A stretch of 64,000 nt of DNA, taken from the NCBI GenBank assembly GCA_030760725.1, contig JASWHV010000007.1:22232824-22296823 (forward strand). Direction: 5' to 3'. The stretch comes from Neostapfia colusana. Lineage: Eukaryota; Streptophyta; Magnoliopsida; Poales; Poaceae. Shown piece by piece: positions 50,173-60,687 of the stretch. Made by a program: the position numbers and the translations under genes. The stretch's first letter is position 1. Every line of letters begins with the position of its first letter. A model generated the notes under the pieces. The model saw only the letters and a program-made list of their open reading frames with translations. It did not search any database and was not told the DNA's origin.

Positions 50173-52338
50173 ATGTCTGCTAGTAACAATTCCGGTTTCA
50201 ATTTGCGATCTGTGCTTGAGAAAGAAAAGCTCAATGGAGCTAACTTTATTGATTGGTACCGCAACCTGAGAATTGTTCTCAGGCAAGAGAAAATTGAGTA
50301 TGTTCTTGAGCAACCATACCCCAATGACCTCCCCGATGATGCAAATGCCGCAACTCGCAGGACTTATGAGAAGCACTGCGATGATGCGCTTAATGCAAGC
50401 TGCCTCATGCTTGCCACAATGTCCCCTGATCTACAGAAACAATATGAGCATGCAGATGCTTATTCTATGATTCAGGGACTACGTGGAATGTTTGAGAACC
50501 AAGCAAGGGCTGAGAGGTACAACATCTCAAAGTCCTTGTTCTCATGCAAGCTGGCAGAAGGTAGCCCGGTCAGTCCTCATGTAATCAAGATGATTGGTTA
50601 CATTGAGACTTTGGACAAACTTGGTTCTGAACTCAAGGATGACCTGGCTATTGACGTTATTCTCCAGTCACTCCCACCGAGCTATGAGCCATTTATATTG
50701 AATTATCAAATGAATGGCATGGAGAAAACGTTGGCTGAATTGCATGGGATGCTTAAAACAGCCGAGGAAAGCATTAAGAAAAACACCACTCATGTGATGA
50801 TGGTTCAAAAGGAGAATAAAAAGAGGAAGCGTGTGATGCATCCTAAAGGCAAGGGAAAGGTTCCCAATGAGTCTTCAAGCTCAAAGCCAAAGGGAAAATC
50901 AGGCCCTTCTCCTAATGATGAATGCTTCCACTGTCATGCTAAGGGGCATTGGTCTAGGAATTGCAAGAAGTACTTGGAGGATAAGAAGAAAGGGAGTGAG
51001 ACTTCCACTTCAGGTATAAATGTTATAGAAATCAATATTGCTACATCTTCTAGTGAATCATGGGTATTTGATACCGGATCAATGATTCACACTTGCAAAT
51101 CGTTGCAGGGTCTAAGTGAGACTAGAAGATTTGCAAGAGGCGAGTTGGATGTTCGGGTCGGCAATGGAGCAAAGGTTGCTGTCATAGCTGTCGGAACTTA
51201 TCACTTGTCATTACCCTCAGGATTAGTTTTGGAATTAAATAATTGTTATTGCATTCCTTCTTTGAGCAAGAACATTATATCTTCTTCATGTTTGGAAGAA
51301 GTTAATGGTTATGAGATTATAATAAAGAACAAATGTTGTTCTATTTATTATAATAATATTTTCTATGCTCAATGTCCATTAGTGAATGGATTATATGTTC
51401 TTGATCTTGAGGATAAAACAGTCTATAACATTAGTACAAAAAGGGCTCGACGAAATGATCTAAATCCCACTTTTATTTGGCATTGTCGCTTAGGTCATAT
51501 AAATGAGAAATGCATTGAGAAACTCCATAAAGATGGTTTGTTAAGTTCATTTGATTTTGAATCACTTGACACATGCGAGTCTTGTTTGCTTGGGAAGATG
51601 ACCAAAGCATCCTTCACTGGTCAAAGTGAGAGGGCAACTGACTTGTTGGGACTTATACATACTGATGTATGTGGACCAATGAGTTCGGTAGCTAGAGGTG
51701 GTTTTCAGTATTTCATTACTTTTACCGATGACTTTAGTAGATATGGATATGTCTATCTAATGAGGCACAAGTCTGAATCTTTTGAAAAGTTCAAAGAATT
51801 TCAGAATGAAGTACAAAATCAGTTGGGCAAGACAATTAAACTTCTACGATCTGATCGTGGGGGTGAATATTTGAGCCATGAATTTTATGATCATTTAAAA
51901 CAATGTGGAATTGTTCCACAGTTGACTCCACCAAGAACGCCCCAATGGAATGGGGTGTCCGAGCGGAGGAACCGAACCTTGTTAGACATGGTTAGGTCGA
52001 TGATGAGTCAGACTGATCTTCCACTATCCTTTTGGGGTTATGCTCTTGAAACTGCTGCGTTTACACTAAACAGAGTCCCAACTAAGTCTGTTGAGAAGAC
52101 ACCATATGAGATGTGGACCGGGAAACGTCCCGGGTTGTCTTTCCTCAAAGTTTGGGGATGTGATGCTTATGTCAAACGTTTGACGTCAGACAAACTTACT
52201 CCCAAATCAGACAAATGCTTCTTTGTGGGATATCCTAGGGAAACCAAAGGATATTATTTTTATAATAAAACGGAGGGTAAAGTGTTTACTGCTCGCAATG
52301 GTGTCTTCTTGGAGAAAGTTTCTCTCAAAAGGAGTTAG
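50173..52338 (+). CDS. Element G Gag, protease and integrase (first part of gag-pol)
   Basis: 721 codons from MSASNNSGFNLRSVLEKEKL; true coding reaches about 52318. The copia-type gag domain (NGANFIDWYRNLRIVLRQEK) occupies about residues 10-200. One CCHC knuckle (CFHCHAKGHWSRNC) is at about 251-264 after a Lys-rich stretch. The protease site WVFDTGSMIHTC is at about residue 296. The integrase zinc motif is HCRLGHINEKC...CESCLLGK, and the DDE core includes LIHTDVCGPM, LRSDRGGEYLSHEF and TPQWNGVSERRNRTLLDM. A 2-nt loss near 52318 (LEKV where the family pattern predicts LEKEF) throws it out of frame before RT. Confidence 0.95.
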   Translation: MSASNNSGFNLRSVLEKEKLNGANFIDWYRNLRIVLRQEKIEYVLEQPYPNDLPDDANAATRRTYEKHCDDALNASCLMLATMSPDLQKQYEHADAYSMIQGLRGMFENQARAERYNISKSLFSCKLAEGSPVSPHVIKMIGYIETLDKLGSELKDDLAIDVILQSLPPSYEPFILNYQMNGMEKTLAELHGMLKTAEESIKKNTTHVMMVQKENKKRKRVMHPKGKGKVPNESSSSKPKGKSGPSPNDECFHCHAKGHWSRNCKKYLEDKKKGSETSTSGINVIEINIATSSSESWVFDTGSMIHTCKSLQGLSETRRFARGELDVRVGNGAKVAVIAVGTYHLSLPSGLVLELNNCYCIPSLSKNIISSSCLEEVNGYEIIIKNKCCSIYYNNIFYAQCPLVNGLYVLDLEDKTVYNISTKRARRNDLNPTFIWHCRLGHINEKCIEKLHKDGLLSSFDFESLDTCESCLLGKMTKASFTGQSERATDLLGLIHTDVCGPMSSVARGGFQYFITFTDDFSRYGYVYLMRHKSESFEKFKEFQNEVQNQLGKTIKLLRSDRGGEYLSHEFYDHLKQCGIVPQLTPPRTPQWNGVSERRNRTLLDMVRSMMSQTDLPLSFWGYALETAAFTLNRVPTKSVEKTPYEMWTGKRPGLSFLKVWGCDAYVKRLTSDKLTPKSDKCFFVGYPRETKGYYFYNKTEGKVFTARNGVFLEKVSLKRS

Positions 52339-54118
52339 TGGGAGCAAGGTGCATCTTGAAGAAATCCAAGAAATATCTGAAAATGTTTCGGCACCCTCTA
52401 ATCCTATACAGGATGTACAAGATATTGTACAACCACTTGATGAAACACCAGCTCCACGAAGGTCTACAAGAGTACGTCGTGCAACTGAAAAGTTGACACT
52501 CCTAACCACGGAACCACAGGACATGGTATTGTTGGACAATAATGAGCCTGTGACCTACACTGAAGCAACAATGGGACCCGACTCTGAGAAATGGCTTGGA
52601 GCCATGGAATCCGAAATAGAATCCATGCATGAGAATCAAGTTTGGAACTTGGTTGATCCAATCGATGGTGTGAGACCGATCGATTGCAAATGGATTTTCA
52701 AGAAAAAGACTGATATGGATGGAAAAGTTCACATCTATAAAGCACGATTGGTGGCGAAAGGTTTCAGACAAATTCAAGGTGTTGATTATGATGAAACATT
52801 TTCGCCCGTCGCTATGCTAAAGTCTGTTCGGATTCTCCTAGCAATTGCTGCATATTTTGATTATGAAATATGGCAGATGGATGTCAAAACAGCCTTTCTT
52901 AATGGGAGTCTGACTGAGGATGTGTACATGACACAACCTGAGGGTTTTGTCGATCCTAAAAATGCTAGAAAAATATGCAAACTTCAAAAGTCCATCTATG
53001 GATTGAAGCAAGCATCTCGGAGTTGGAATCTACGTTTTGATGAAGTGGTCAAAGGGTTTGGTTTCATCAAGAACGTAGAAGAACCTTGTATTTACAAGAA
53101 GGTTAGTGGGAGCGCACTTATATTTCTGGTCCTATATGTAGATGACATATTGTTGATCGGAAATGACATTCCAGTACTAGATGCTGTTAAATCCTCATTA
53201 AGGAAAAGTTTCTCAATGAAGGATTTAGGAGAGGCAGCATACATTTTGGGCATAAAGATCTATAGAGATAGATCTAAAAGGTTAATTGGATTAAGCCAAG
53301 ACACATATATTGACAAGATATTGAATCGATTCAATATGCAAGATTCTAAGAAAGGTTTCTTGCCAATGTCACATGGCATCACTCTAAGCAAAAGTCAGTG
53401 TCCTTCGACACCTGATGAGCAAAAGAGGATGAGAGCAATTCCTTATGCTTCGGCTATTGGATCTATCATGTATGCCATGTTATGTACACGCCCAGATGTA
53501 TCCTATGCTCTAAGTGTTACGAGCAGGTATCAATCAGATTATGGTGAGGCTCATTGGACAGTTGTCAAAAACATTCTTAAGTACTTGAGAAGAACTAAGG
53601 ATGTATTCCTAGTGTTTGGAGGTGAAGAAGAGCTCGTTGTAAGAGGTTACACCGATGCTAGCTTCCAAACAGACAAGGATGACTCTAGATCGCAATCCGG
53701 TTTTGTGTTCTGCCTCAATGGAGGGGCAGTGAGCTGGAAAAGTTCCAAGCAAGACACAGTAGCAGATTCAACGACGGAGGCGGAGTATATTGCAGCTTCT
53801 GAAGCTGCAAAGGAAGCTGTTTGGATCAGAAAATTTGTTTCTGAGTTGGGTGTTGTTCCTAGTGCGTCCGGACCTGTGGATCTCTATTGCGACAATAATG
53901 GAGCCATTGCACAGGCAAAGGAGCCTAGATCACACAAAAGATCCAAACATATACTACGACGCTATCATCTGATTCGAGAGATTATCGACCGAGGTGATGT
54001 GAATATATGCAAGGTGCATACGGATTTGAATATGGCAGATCCGTTGACAAAGCCTCTTCCACAATCAAAGCATGAGATGCACACGAGATCTATGGTTATT
54101 AGATACTTACATCAATGA
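52319..54118 (+). CDS. Element G reverse transcriptase and RNase H (second part of gag-pol)
   Basis: About 600 codons in the +1 frame relative to the first part, open to the natural stop. RT: CKWIFKKKTDMDGKVHIYKA, ARLVAKGFRQIQGVDYDETF, WQMDVKTAFLNGSLTEDVYM, YGLKQASRSW and the catalytic LVLYVDDILLIGND near 53137-53170. RNase H: RGYTDASFQTDKDDSRSQSG, SSKQDTVADSTTEAEYIAAS, LYCDNNGAIAQAKEPRSHKR. It ends with ADPLTKPLPQSKHEMH and MVIRYLHQ. No stop interrupts it. It makes cDNA if expressed, but the upstream frameshift means it is not translated as part of the polyprotein here unless the shift is bypassed. Confidence 0.95.
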   Translation, partial: FLSKGVSGSKVHLEEIQEISENVSAPSNPIQDVQDIVQPLDETPAPRRSTRVRRATEKLTLLTTEPQDMVLLDNNEPVTYTEATMGPDSEKWLGAMESEIESMHENQVWNLVDPIDGVRPIDCKWIFKKKTDMDGKVHIYKARLVAKGFRQIQGVDYDETFSPVAMLKSVRILLAIAAYFDYEIWQMDVKTAFLNGSLTEDVYMTQPEGFVDPKNARKICKLQKSIYGLKQASRSWNLRFDEVVKGFGFIKNVEEPCIYKKVSGSALIFLVLYVDDILLIGNDIPVLDAVKSSLRKSFSMKDLGEAAYILGIKIYRDRSKRLIGLSQDTYIDKILNRFNMQDSKKGFLPMSHGITLSKSQCPSTPDEQKRMRAIPYASAIGSIMYAMLCTRPDVSYALSVTSRYQSDYGEAHWTVVKNILKYLRRTKDVFLVFGGEEELVVRGYTDASFQTDKDDSRSQSGFVFCLNGGAVSWKSSKQDTVADSTTEAEYIAASEAAKEAVWIRKFVSELGVVPSASGPVDLYCDNNGAIAQAKEPRSHKRSKHILRRYHLIREIIDRGDVNICKVHTDLNMADPLTKPLPQSKHEMHTRSMVIRYLHQ

Positions 54119-55045
54119 TCCTAGTGTGTAGTGGGAGACTTTTGTCATAGCTATGTTTATGTACTGTTTGAGTAACTATTATTCACACTGATCATCAAGT
54201 ATGTGACTTGTTCGTGAGACTCTTTGTTAATTATAATGTTACTCAAAATGATCCCTAGTCTACATCGTTATATGAGACAATGATAGTACGCAGACTAGCA
54301 CATGTATTAATTGATGATCACGTTTCACGGATCATAGATATGGAGATATCAAATTAATAATGTGAACACATGTTAGTGAACATGATGTTGGATAGACCCA
54401 TTCCGAGACACTGTTGGGATTGTTATTTACATATGTGCCATCAGTTGGTCTTGAGTGATACACCTGCTAGATTCTTTGACCTGAGATCACCATTGTTTCT
54501 CACTATGTGTAGTTGTGCACTTTGAAACTATCAAACGCTACTCCGTAACTGGGTGGTCATAAAAATAGTCTTCAGGTGCATGATGAAGCATGGAATGAGA
54601 TGTGTGCGGATCAAGATGGGATTTGCCCCTCCTAAATAACAGGAGAGATATCTCTGGGCCCCTCGAGATAGTTGGATTGAAAGTGCATGGCCATGCCAAA
54701 ATGATTAAAGAGTTAATCATTATGACTAAAAGTTAGTCATCGATTGAATCCACTATTTGATCGAGTGAATGGTCGAGCTATCACAAGGATGGCACGTATC
54801 TCGCCTTGAGCTTGACTGGTTCGTGTGGCAAAGGAATTAGCATGTGAATGTATCTAGGTTCAGCCGATATGATCTTTATGTACATTCGGGAGTCAGTATG
54901 TCCTGCTAGGTACCTCTACTGACTTGTGTTTGAAAACGGTTTTCATTCATAACCGACTGTACATGAACCTAACGGGTCACACACTTAAGGGGATGGAATA
55001 TTGAAAAACTTGGCTATATGATTGTCTCTAGTGCAAGTGGGAGAT
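54119..55045 (+). other. Element G 3' untranslated region and polypurine tract
   Basis: 927 bp with no supported gene. AGTGGGAGACTTT at about 54131 is a first PPT-like tract; GCAAGTGGGAGAT at 55033-55045 is the PPT next to the LTR. Confidence 0.8.
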
Positions 55046-55475
55046 TGTTGGTGATATGCCCAAGAGGCAATCATAACAATTCGGATAAAGGCCTGATGGA
55101 TATTTGATCCATAAGAAATTAGGGTACTAATGGGCCTGTGACCTAAAAGCCCATTAGCGCGCCTATAAATATGAGGGGTAGGGTTACGGACAGATGTCTC
55201 CACCAGATAGCAGTCCCAGCCGCCGCCCCTCACAGGTCAGCCGCCGAAACCCCTGCCGCGCGCACGGTGCTAGCACACTGACGCACGGCGTTCCTCCCTG
55301 TACGTGTGGACTCCGTGGAGGCGCTGCTGTTACTGCTGCGCTGATCGGCTACGGCGCGCATCTACGATCCGCTGCGCTGCGCGTCTAGTGGTAACGATCC
55401 ATGACCTTCTCACTCGCATGTTTCCTGGGTGATACGGTCGAATTGCTAGAGTAGTGCATCGCCTATTTCCCAACA
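55046..55475 (+). repeat. Element G 3' LTR
   Basis: 430 bp, identical to the 5' LTR except T for C at 55279. Followed by GAAGG. Confidence 0.97.
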
Positions 55476-56111
55476 GAAGGCAGGCACAACTCGGTGGCGC
55501 GCTGAGTAAAAACAGAGTTGGTAAAGGAAATTGTTTGGCTGACATGTGGGGCCTCTCCCACCTAATTTTCCACTGATATCTTCCCTTTGGTCCCCAAATT
55601 AAAAACCTTGCTTCACCTCAAAGTCATGGATTTGAACTGTTGAATTCAACTGAATTCATTTGGGTCAAGGAATTTGAATGGCAATTGGGATTTTGAATTT
55701 GAATTTGAATCTCCCTCCTTTCCTTGCTCCAAAAGCATAACAAACCAACTCAAATAATTCTGAATTTTGGTATGAGTGCTCATTCAATTGTGGAGAACAC
55801 ATTTGTGGAACCAAATTTGCAAATTGAGGAAGTTGGGATTTGAAACTGAAATTTAAATTCAGATTCAAGGGCTTCCTCTTTTAATCCAAAACAAATAGTA
55901 GAACCCTTCCAAATGAGCTGAAATTCGGGAGGTTGAATATTTGAAATATGAAGACCCTAGTTATGAATTTAGATCTCCATGTACGGAAGTTTTTAGAAAG
56001 TTTGAATCATCACTTTGAACTCACACCGTTATAATTCAAAGTTTTAATTCCCCTCATTTTACTAAGTGTAAATGTGCTGAATTCATTGTTAGCACTTTTG
56101 GGGATTTTACA
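55476..56111 (-). repeat. Element F 3' LTR, segment 3
   Basis: After the G TSD. It is A/T-rich, with many TTTGAATTTGAAT runs, and ends GGGGATTTTACA. On the minus strand this is the LTR start TGTAAAATCCCC beside the PPT. No gene. Confidence 0.8.
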
Positions 56112-56126
56112 TCCCCCCCTTAAAAA
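56112..56126 (-). other. Element F polypurine tract
   Basis: The minus strand reads TTTTTAAGGGGGGGA directly before the LTR start. Confidence 0.85.
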
Positions 56127-56172
56127 GAATCTCATCCCGAGATTCCAAAAGAAAAGCAAAGTGGGGAAAGCT

Positions 56173-57072
56173 TTACCGGGTATACGATAGTAGCAAGTCC
56201 GGATAATTTGCTTGTAGATAGTCCTCGCTTTCCCATGTCGCCTCATCAGCGGTATGGTTACTCCACAAGACCTTGTACAACCATAAGGTCCGGTTTCTTG
56301 TGGCGTGAGTCTTTTCATCGATACTCCGGATCGGGTACTCCGAGTAGGTGAGGTCCGGTTGAAGAACTTCTATGTCTTCAGTGCGGATTTCAGCCGAGGG
56401 TTTGAGACATTTCCATAGCTTATACATGTGGAATATATTGTGAATTCCTGCGAGCGACGCTGGTAACTCCAGGCAACAGGCCACGGGCCCGCATTTTTCA
56501 ATGACGGCGAACAAACCAATGAATCGCGGTGCAAGTTTGCCCTTCACTCCGAATCGATGAACTCCCTTCATCGGAGACACACGAACATAAACATGGTCCC
56601 CGATGTTGAAGTGGAGAGGACGGCGTCTTTTATCTGCATAGCTCTTCTGACAAGATTGAGCAGCCTTAAGATTAGCTCGTATTGCTCGCACTCGTTCTTC
56701 AGCCTCATTCACAAGTTCAATGCCGTAGATAACTCGCTTGCCGGACTCACACCAGTTGAGTGGGGTGCGACATTTCCGACCGTAGAGAGTTTCATACGGC
56801 ACCATCTTGATGCTAGCTTAATAGCCATTGTTATAAGAAAACTCCACCAACGGTAAATGATCGTCCCAGTTTTTACCATGGTGGATGGCACAAGCGTGTA
56901 GCATGTCTTCAAGCACTTGATTCAACCGTTCAGTTTGACCATCTGTCTGCGGGTGATACGTGGAGCTTCGGATCAGTTTGGTTCCCAATGACGCGTGCAG
57001 CTGTTCACAAAACGAGCGATGAACAGCGCACCGCGATCTGAAATAATCGTGCGGGGAACACCGTGCAAGCAC
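56173..57072 (-). pseudogene. Element F integrase C-terminal half and chromodomain
   Basis: 56818-57072 encodes SSTYHPQTDGQTERLNQVLE and HLPLVEFSYNNGY up to a TAA at 56818-56820. 56173-56805 continues in the same frame from ASIKMVPYETLYGRKCRTPL through KSYADKRRRPLHFNIGDHVY, GKLAPRFIGLFAVIEKCGPV and a chromodomain-like end (LYKVLWSNHTADEATWESED, LQANYPDLL). It is a chromovirus integrase clearly diverged from C and E. Confidence 0.88.
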
Positions 57073-57641
57073 AAGATCCTTGCAATATACAACTCCGCAT
57101 ATTTCTTAGCCATGTAACCGGTATGTACGGGAATAAAATGAGCCGACTTGGTTAGTCGATCGACTATCACCGAAATCGAATCATGCTTGTGTGATGTGAG
57201 AGGTAAACCAACTATGAAATCCATGCTGATATCCTCCCACTTCCACGCTGTAATGTTCAATGGTTGGAGTTGTCCGGCTTTACACATATGGTCGGCTTTC
57301 ACACGCCGACATGTATCACATTTGGATACGTACTTTGCGATTTCTCTATTAATCCGCATCCACCAAAACCTGGTTTTCAGATCTTGGTACATCTTGTTGC
57401 TGCCCGGATGAATAGAATACTTGGACAAATGAGCTTCGTCCAAGATTTTCTTCCGAAGCTTCATGTCACGGGGTACCACTATACGGTCTTTAAACCATAG
57501 AGTACCGTGTTCATCCCTTCGCAAGCATTTCATTTCGCCATTCTTCATTCTTCTCCGAATGTGCGACATTTCTATGTCTTCCTTCTGAGCTTCCATAATC
57601 TCCTCTCGTATGGTAGGGACGAGAGCAATATAATGCCCCAT
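56973..57641 (-). pseudogene. Element F integrase, zinc-binding and core part
   Basis: HIRRRMKNGEMKCLRRDEHG, the zinc motif HLSKYSIHPGSNKMYQDL and CDTCRRVKADH, then DISMDFIVGLPLTSHKHDSI, VIVDRLTKSAHFIPV and ISDRGALFIARF. Joined to RNase H by a frameshift near 57640 and to the C-terminal half by another near 57020. Confidence 0.9.
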
Positions 57642-58173
57642 ATGGAACCAAGTATAAACTCAGCTCCTCCTCTTCAAGTGGGGTGATGGACAGATGGTTG
57701 ACGTGAGATTTGCGGCTTAAGACATCAGCAACCACGTTTGCCTTACCGGGATGGTAGTGAATCTCGATCTCATAGTCTTTGATCAGCTCTAGACATCTCC
57801 GTTGCCGCATATTCAACTTCTTTTGAGTGAATATATATTTTAGACTCTTGTGGTCGGTGTAGAGGTGCACTAAGTTCCCAAGTAAATAGTGCCTCCACAT
57901 TTTCAATGCCAACACCACAGCAGTGAGCTCAAGATCATGAGTCGGATAGTGCTGCTCGTGGTTACGAAGTTGACGTGAGCCATAGGCGACCACTCTTCCT
58001 CCTTGCATCAATACACAGCCGAGCCCGATACCGGACGCATCACAATATACATCGAAGGGCTTGGTCGTATCCAGTTGAGCTAATACCGGGGATGTTGTAA
58101 GATGCTTCACCAATGCTTGTAAAGCTCGTTCACACGCTGAGCTCCAATCATATTTGATCCCCTTCTTCAACAA
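57511..58173 (-). pseudogene. Element F RNase H
   Basis: MLKKGIKYDWSSACERALQA, PFDVYCDASGIGLGCVLM, HDLELTAVVLALKMWRHYL, TDHKSLKYIFTQKKLNMRQR and YHPGKANVVADVLSRK. True coding ends near 57650, where the frame shifts. A TAA (58174-58176) separates it from RT after AKPMT. Confidence 0.9.
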
Positions 58174-59130
58174 TTAAGTCATCGGCTTAGCAAGCTTGGA
58201 GAAGTTCAGTATGAATCTCCGATAATATCCCGCTAAACTGAGAAAGCTTCTGACTTCATGGACAGATGTGGGCAACTTCCATTTCAGCACTTGTTCGATT
58301 TTGCTTGGATCAACTGCAATGCCTTTCGCAGAAATAATATGACCAAGAAATGGCATTTAGCTGATCCAAAACTTGCACTTGCTGAACTTGGCATAAAGCT
58401 TATGGTCTCGCAATCGTTGAAGTACGATATGCAAGTGTTCGGCGTACTCTTCTTCAGACTTGGAATAAACCAAGATGTCGTCTATGAACACCACCACAAA
58501 CTTGTCCAACTCCGGCACGAACACTGAGTTCATGAGATACATGAAATGTGCCAGGGCGTTGGTGAGACCAAGAGACATGACGAGATATTCATACAACCCA
58601 TATCTCGTCGAGAAGGCCGTCTTCGGAATATTCTCCGCTCGGATCTTGATTTGGTCATATCCGGAGCGAAAATCTATCTTCGAAAATACACTCGCACCCA
58701 CAAGTTGATCGAAGAGAATATCGATGTAGAGCAGTGGATATTTATTCTTGATGGTGACGGCGTTGAGAGGTCGGTAATCCACACACAACCTCAAGATTTC
58801 ATCCTTATTTTTCACAAACAGCGCCGAGCATCCCCATGGCGAGGAACTCAATCGATTGAAACCCTTACTCATCAGATCATTGAGCTGCTCCTTCAATTCA
58901 GCTAGCTCATTCGGAGCCATCTTGTACGGTCTCCGTGATATTGGTGTCGTCCCGGGTACAAGTTCGATCTTGAATTTGACGTCCCTTTCGGGTGGCATGC
59001 CCGGGAGATCATCCGGAAATACGTCCGGATATTCACGGACCACACGAATATCCTCAAACTTCGTGGCTTCCGTGTTATGTGGCTGGAACTTCTTGAACCG
59101 AACGGTCAAGAATGAGAATATGTGATTCAT
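58174..59130 (-). pseudogene. Element F reverse transcriptase
   Basis: 58357-59130 encodes EYPDVFPDDLPGMPPERDV, ISRRPYKMAPNELAELKEQL, SSPWGCSALFVKNKDEILRL, CVDYRPLN, KIDFRSGYDQIKI and the catalytic KFVVVFIDDILVYSKSEEEY. A TAA at 58357-58359 precedes MPFLGHIISAKGIAVDPSKI (58174-58356). GCSALFVKNKDEIL has drifted from the GAPALFVKKKDGTL pattern usual in chromoviruses. Confidence 0.9.
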
Positions 59131-59728
59131 GAAGTGGAGAGTTTAAACGAATCACACGTGGAATGATGTCAAGAACAGCACCATGGCGATGTAGCCATGA
59201 TATTCCTAAAATGACATCGAGTTTTTGACTCTCTAACATAATTAGAGAAGCCGGGTATAGATTCCCACCCAATTGTAATGGTGCTCTATAGACCATCCTA
59301 TCAGCTGTTATTTTCCCACCCGGAGAGCGAATAAAGTATGAACTATTTGTGGGGATGATAGGCAATTGATATTTAATAACATAAGATTGACTTATGAAAT
59401 TATGGGTGGCACCGGAGTCAAAAAGTATGACTACGGGATGATCTAAGTAAGAAAACGTACCCCCGAGGACAGGTTCGCCTCCCGGCACGTCTTCGATGGC
59501 TAAGTGGTGGACGTTGCCGAGTTCTTGTGCTGGTTTCTTGGGCTGATTGCGGGGCTGATTTGCACCCTGATACGGTGCTGCACCCCTGCCCTCTCGCTGC
59601 TCGGGGCAGTCCTTGGCAATATGCCCGACAGAGCCACACGTGAAGCACGTATAGGGTGTCGGGGTTCCTCCGAATTGAGGACGGAATCCCAGTGCACGAG
59701 GTTGAAACGGAGGTGCACGCGGGACCAT
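59075..59728 (-). pseudogene. Element F nucleocapsid and protease
   Basis: One CCHC knuckle (CFTCGSVGHIAKDC) near residues 28-41, the protease site VILFDSGATHNFISQ, then SPGGKITADRMVYRAPLQLG and DVILGISWLHRHGAVLD. A TAG (59729-59731, in a CAG run) precedes it, and a 1-nt shift near 59110 separates it from RT. Confidence 0.9.
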
Positions 59729-59731
59729 CCT

Positions 59732-60687
59732 TTGCTGCTGCTATTGCTGTGGTGGATACGACGGTCGGAAGCTTGGCGCATTAAATTGTCGACCGCGAAA
59801 CTGAGGCGGCCATGCTGGTGGCTGCCATCTCTGACCGGATGGTGAGTGATACACCACACGGTACTTTTGTGACACCCCACCACTGCTGCTCGCTAGCGCG
59901 CTGTGTTTTCTCTTATCAGAACCGCACTCGTGCTGAGCATTTTCTTGTAAAATCGTGGCATTTACAAGGTCGTTGAATGTGCCGCGGTTGCTTTGAGCGA
60001 GATGGACCTTCATTTTGGAATTCAAGCCCCGGAAGAACGAGTTTCGCTTCTGTTCCTCCGTTCCCGCAAATTCTGGCGCATATTGCGCCAGCCGGTTGAA
60101 TGCTCTAGAGTACTCATGAGCACTCCTCTCGCCTTGTTTCAGCTCTAGAAACTCCTGGAGCTTCCTCTCCATAACTCCAGGAGGTATATGATAGGCGCGG
60201 AACGCCTCTCGGAACTCCGTCCAAGTGACGGCATGGCCAGACGGTAATGAGGCGATGTAGTTCGCCCACCATGTACCCACTTCCCCTTGAAGCTGTTGTG
60301 CTGCATACATCGCCTTCTGGTGTTCGGTGCACCGTACTAAAGAGTGTGTATGAAGCTTTCCGCCTCCAAAGGCTCTTCGGCCTCCGTAAAGACCGGTGGA
60401 TGGGTCGCCAGAAAGTCCGAATATGAACTCTGTTGGGGCTGGCGTTGCCCATTTTCTTGGCGTCCTCCCTAACGGGACGCATTCTGTTGCACCAACATCC
60501 GCAGCAACTCGGTTTGCTCATCGCGCGAGCGGAGTACTGCGGCGAGAACCTCCGCAAGATTTCTTGGAAGTTCTGGTGGTGGAGGAGGTGGTTGCTGTTG
60601 CGTAGTGGTTTGCTCCAGGGGTGGAGACTCATCACCACGAATCTGACTTGGACCTCCCTCCTCTTGCGTAGACAGTGTACGCACCAT
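59732..60687 (-). pseudogene. Element F Gag, broken
   Basis: The start ATG at 60687 (MVRTLSTQEEGGPSQIRGDE) lies one base after a CAG acceptor-like site. A polyproline stretch and LRSRDEQTELLRMLVQQNAS follow, to a TAG near 60469. The middle (SSYSDFLATHPPVFTEAEEP) lies in the same frame. After a shift near 60340, 59741-60310 encodes the capsid: YAAQQLQGEVGTWWANYIAS, VTWTEFREAFRAYHIPPGVM, GERSAHEYSRAFNRLAQYAP, ending in a Gln-rich run. Confidence 0.88.

Larger units (their letters stand above)
48406..55475 (+). mobile_element. Element G: young full-length Ty1/copia element
   Basis: 7070 bp, LTRs 48406-48835 and 55046-55475 (430 bp each), TSD GAAGG, PBS, gag-pol and PPT. The domain order gag, protease, integrase, RT, RNase H is copia-type; the clade is not assigned. 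The LTRs differ at one site I can find (C at 48639, T at 55279, in a CpG). The only coding lesion seen is a 2-nt frameshift near 52318. Confidence 0.97.
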
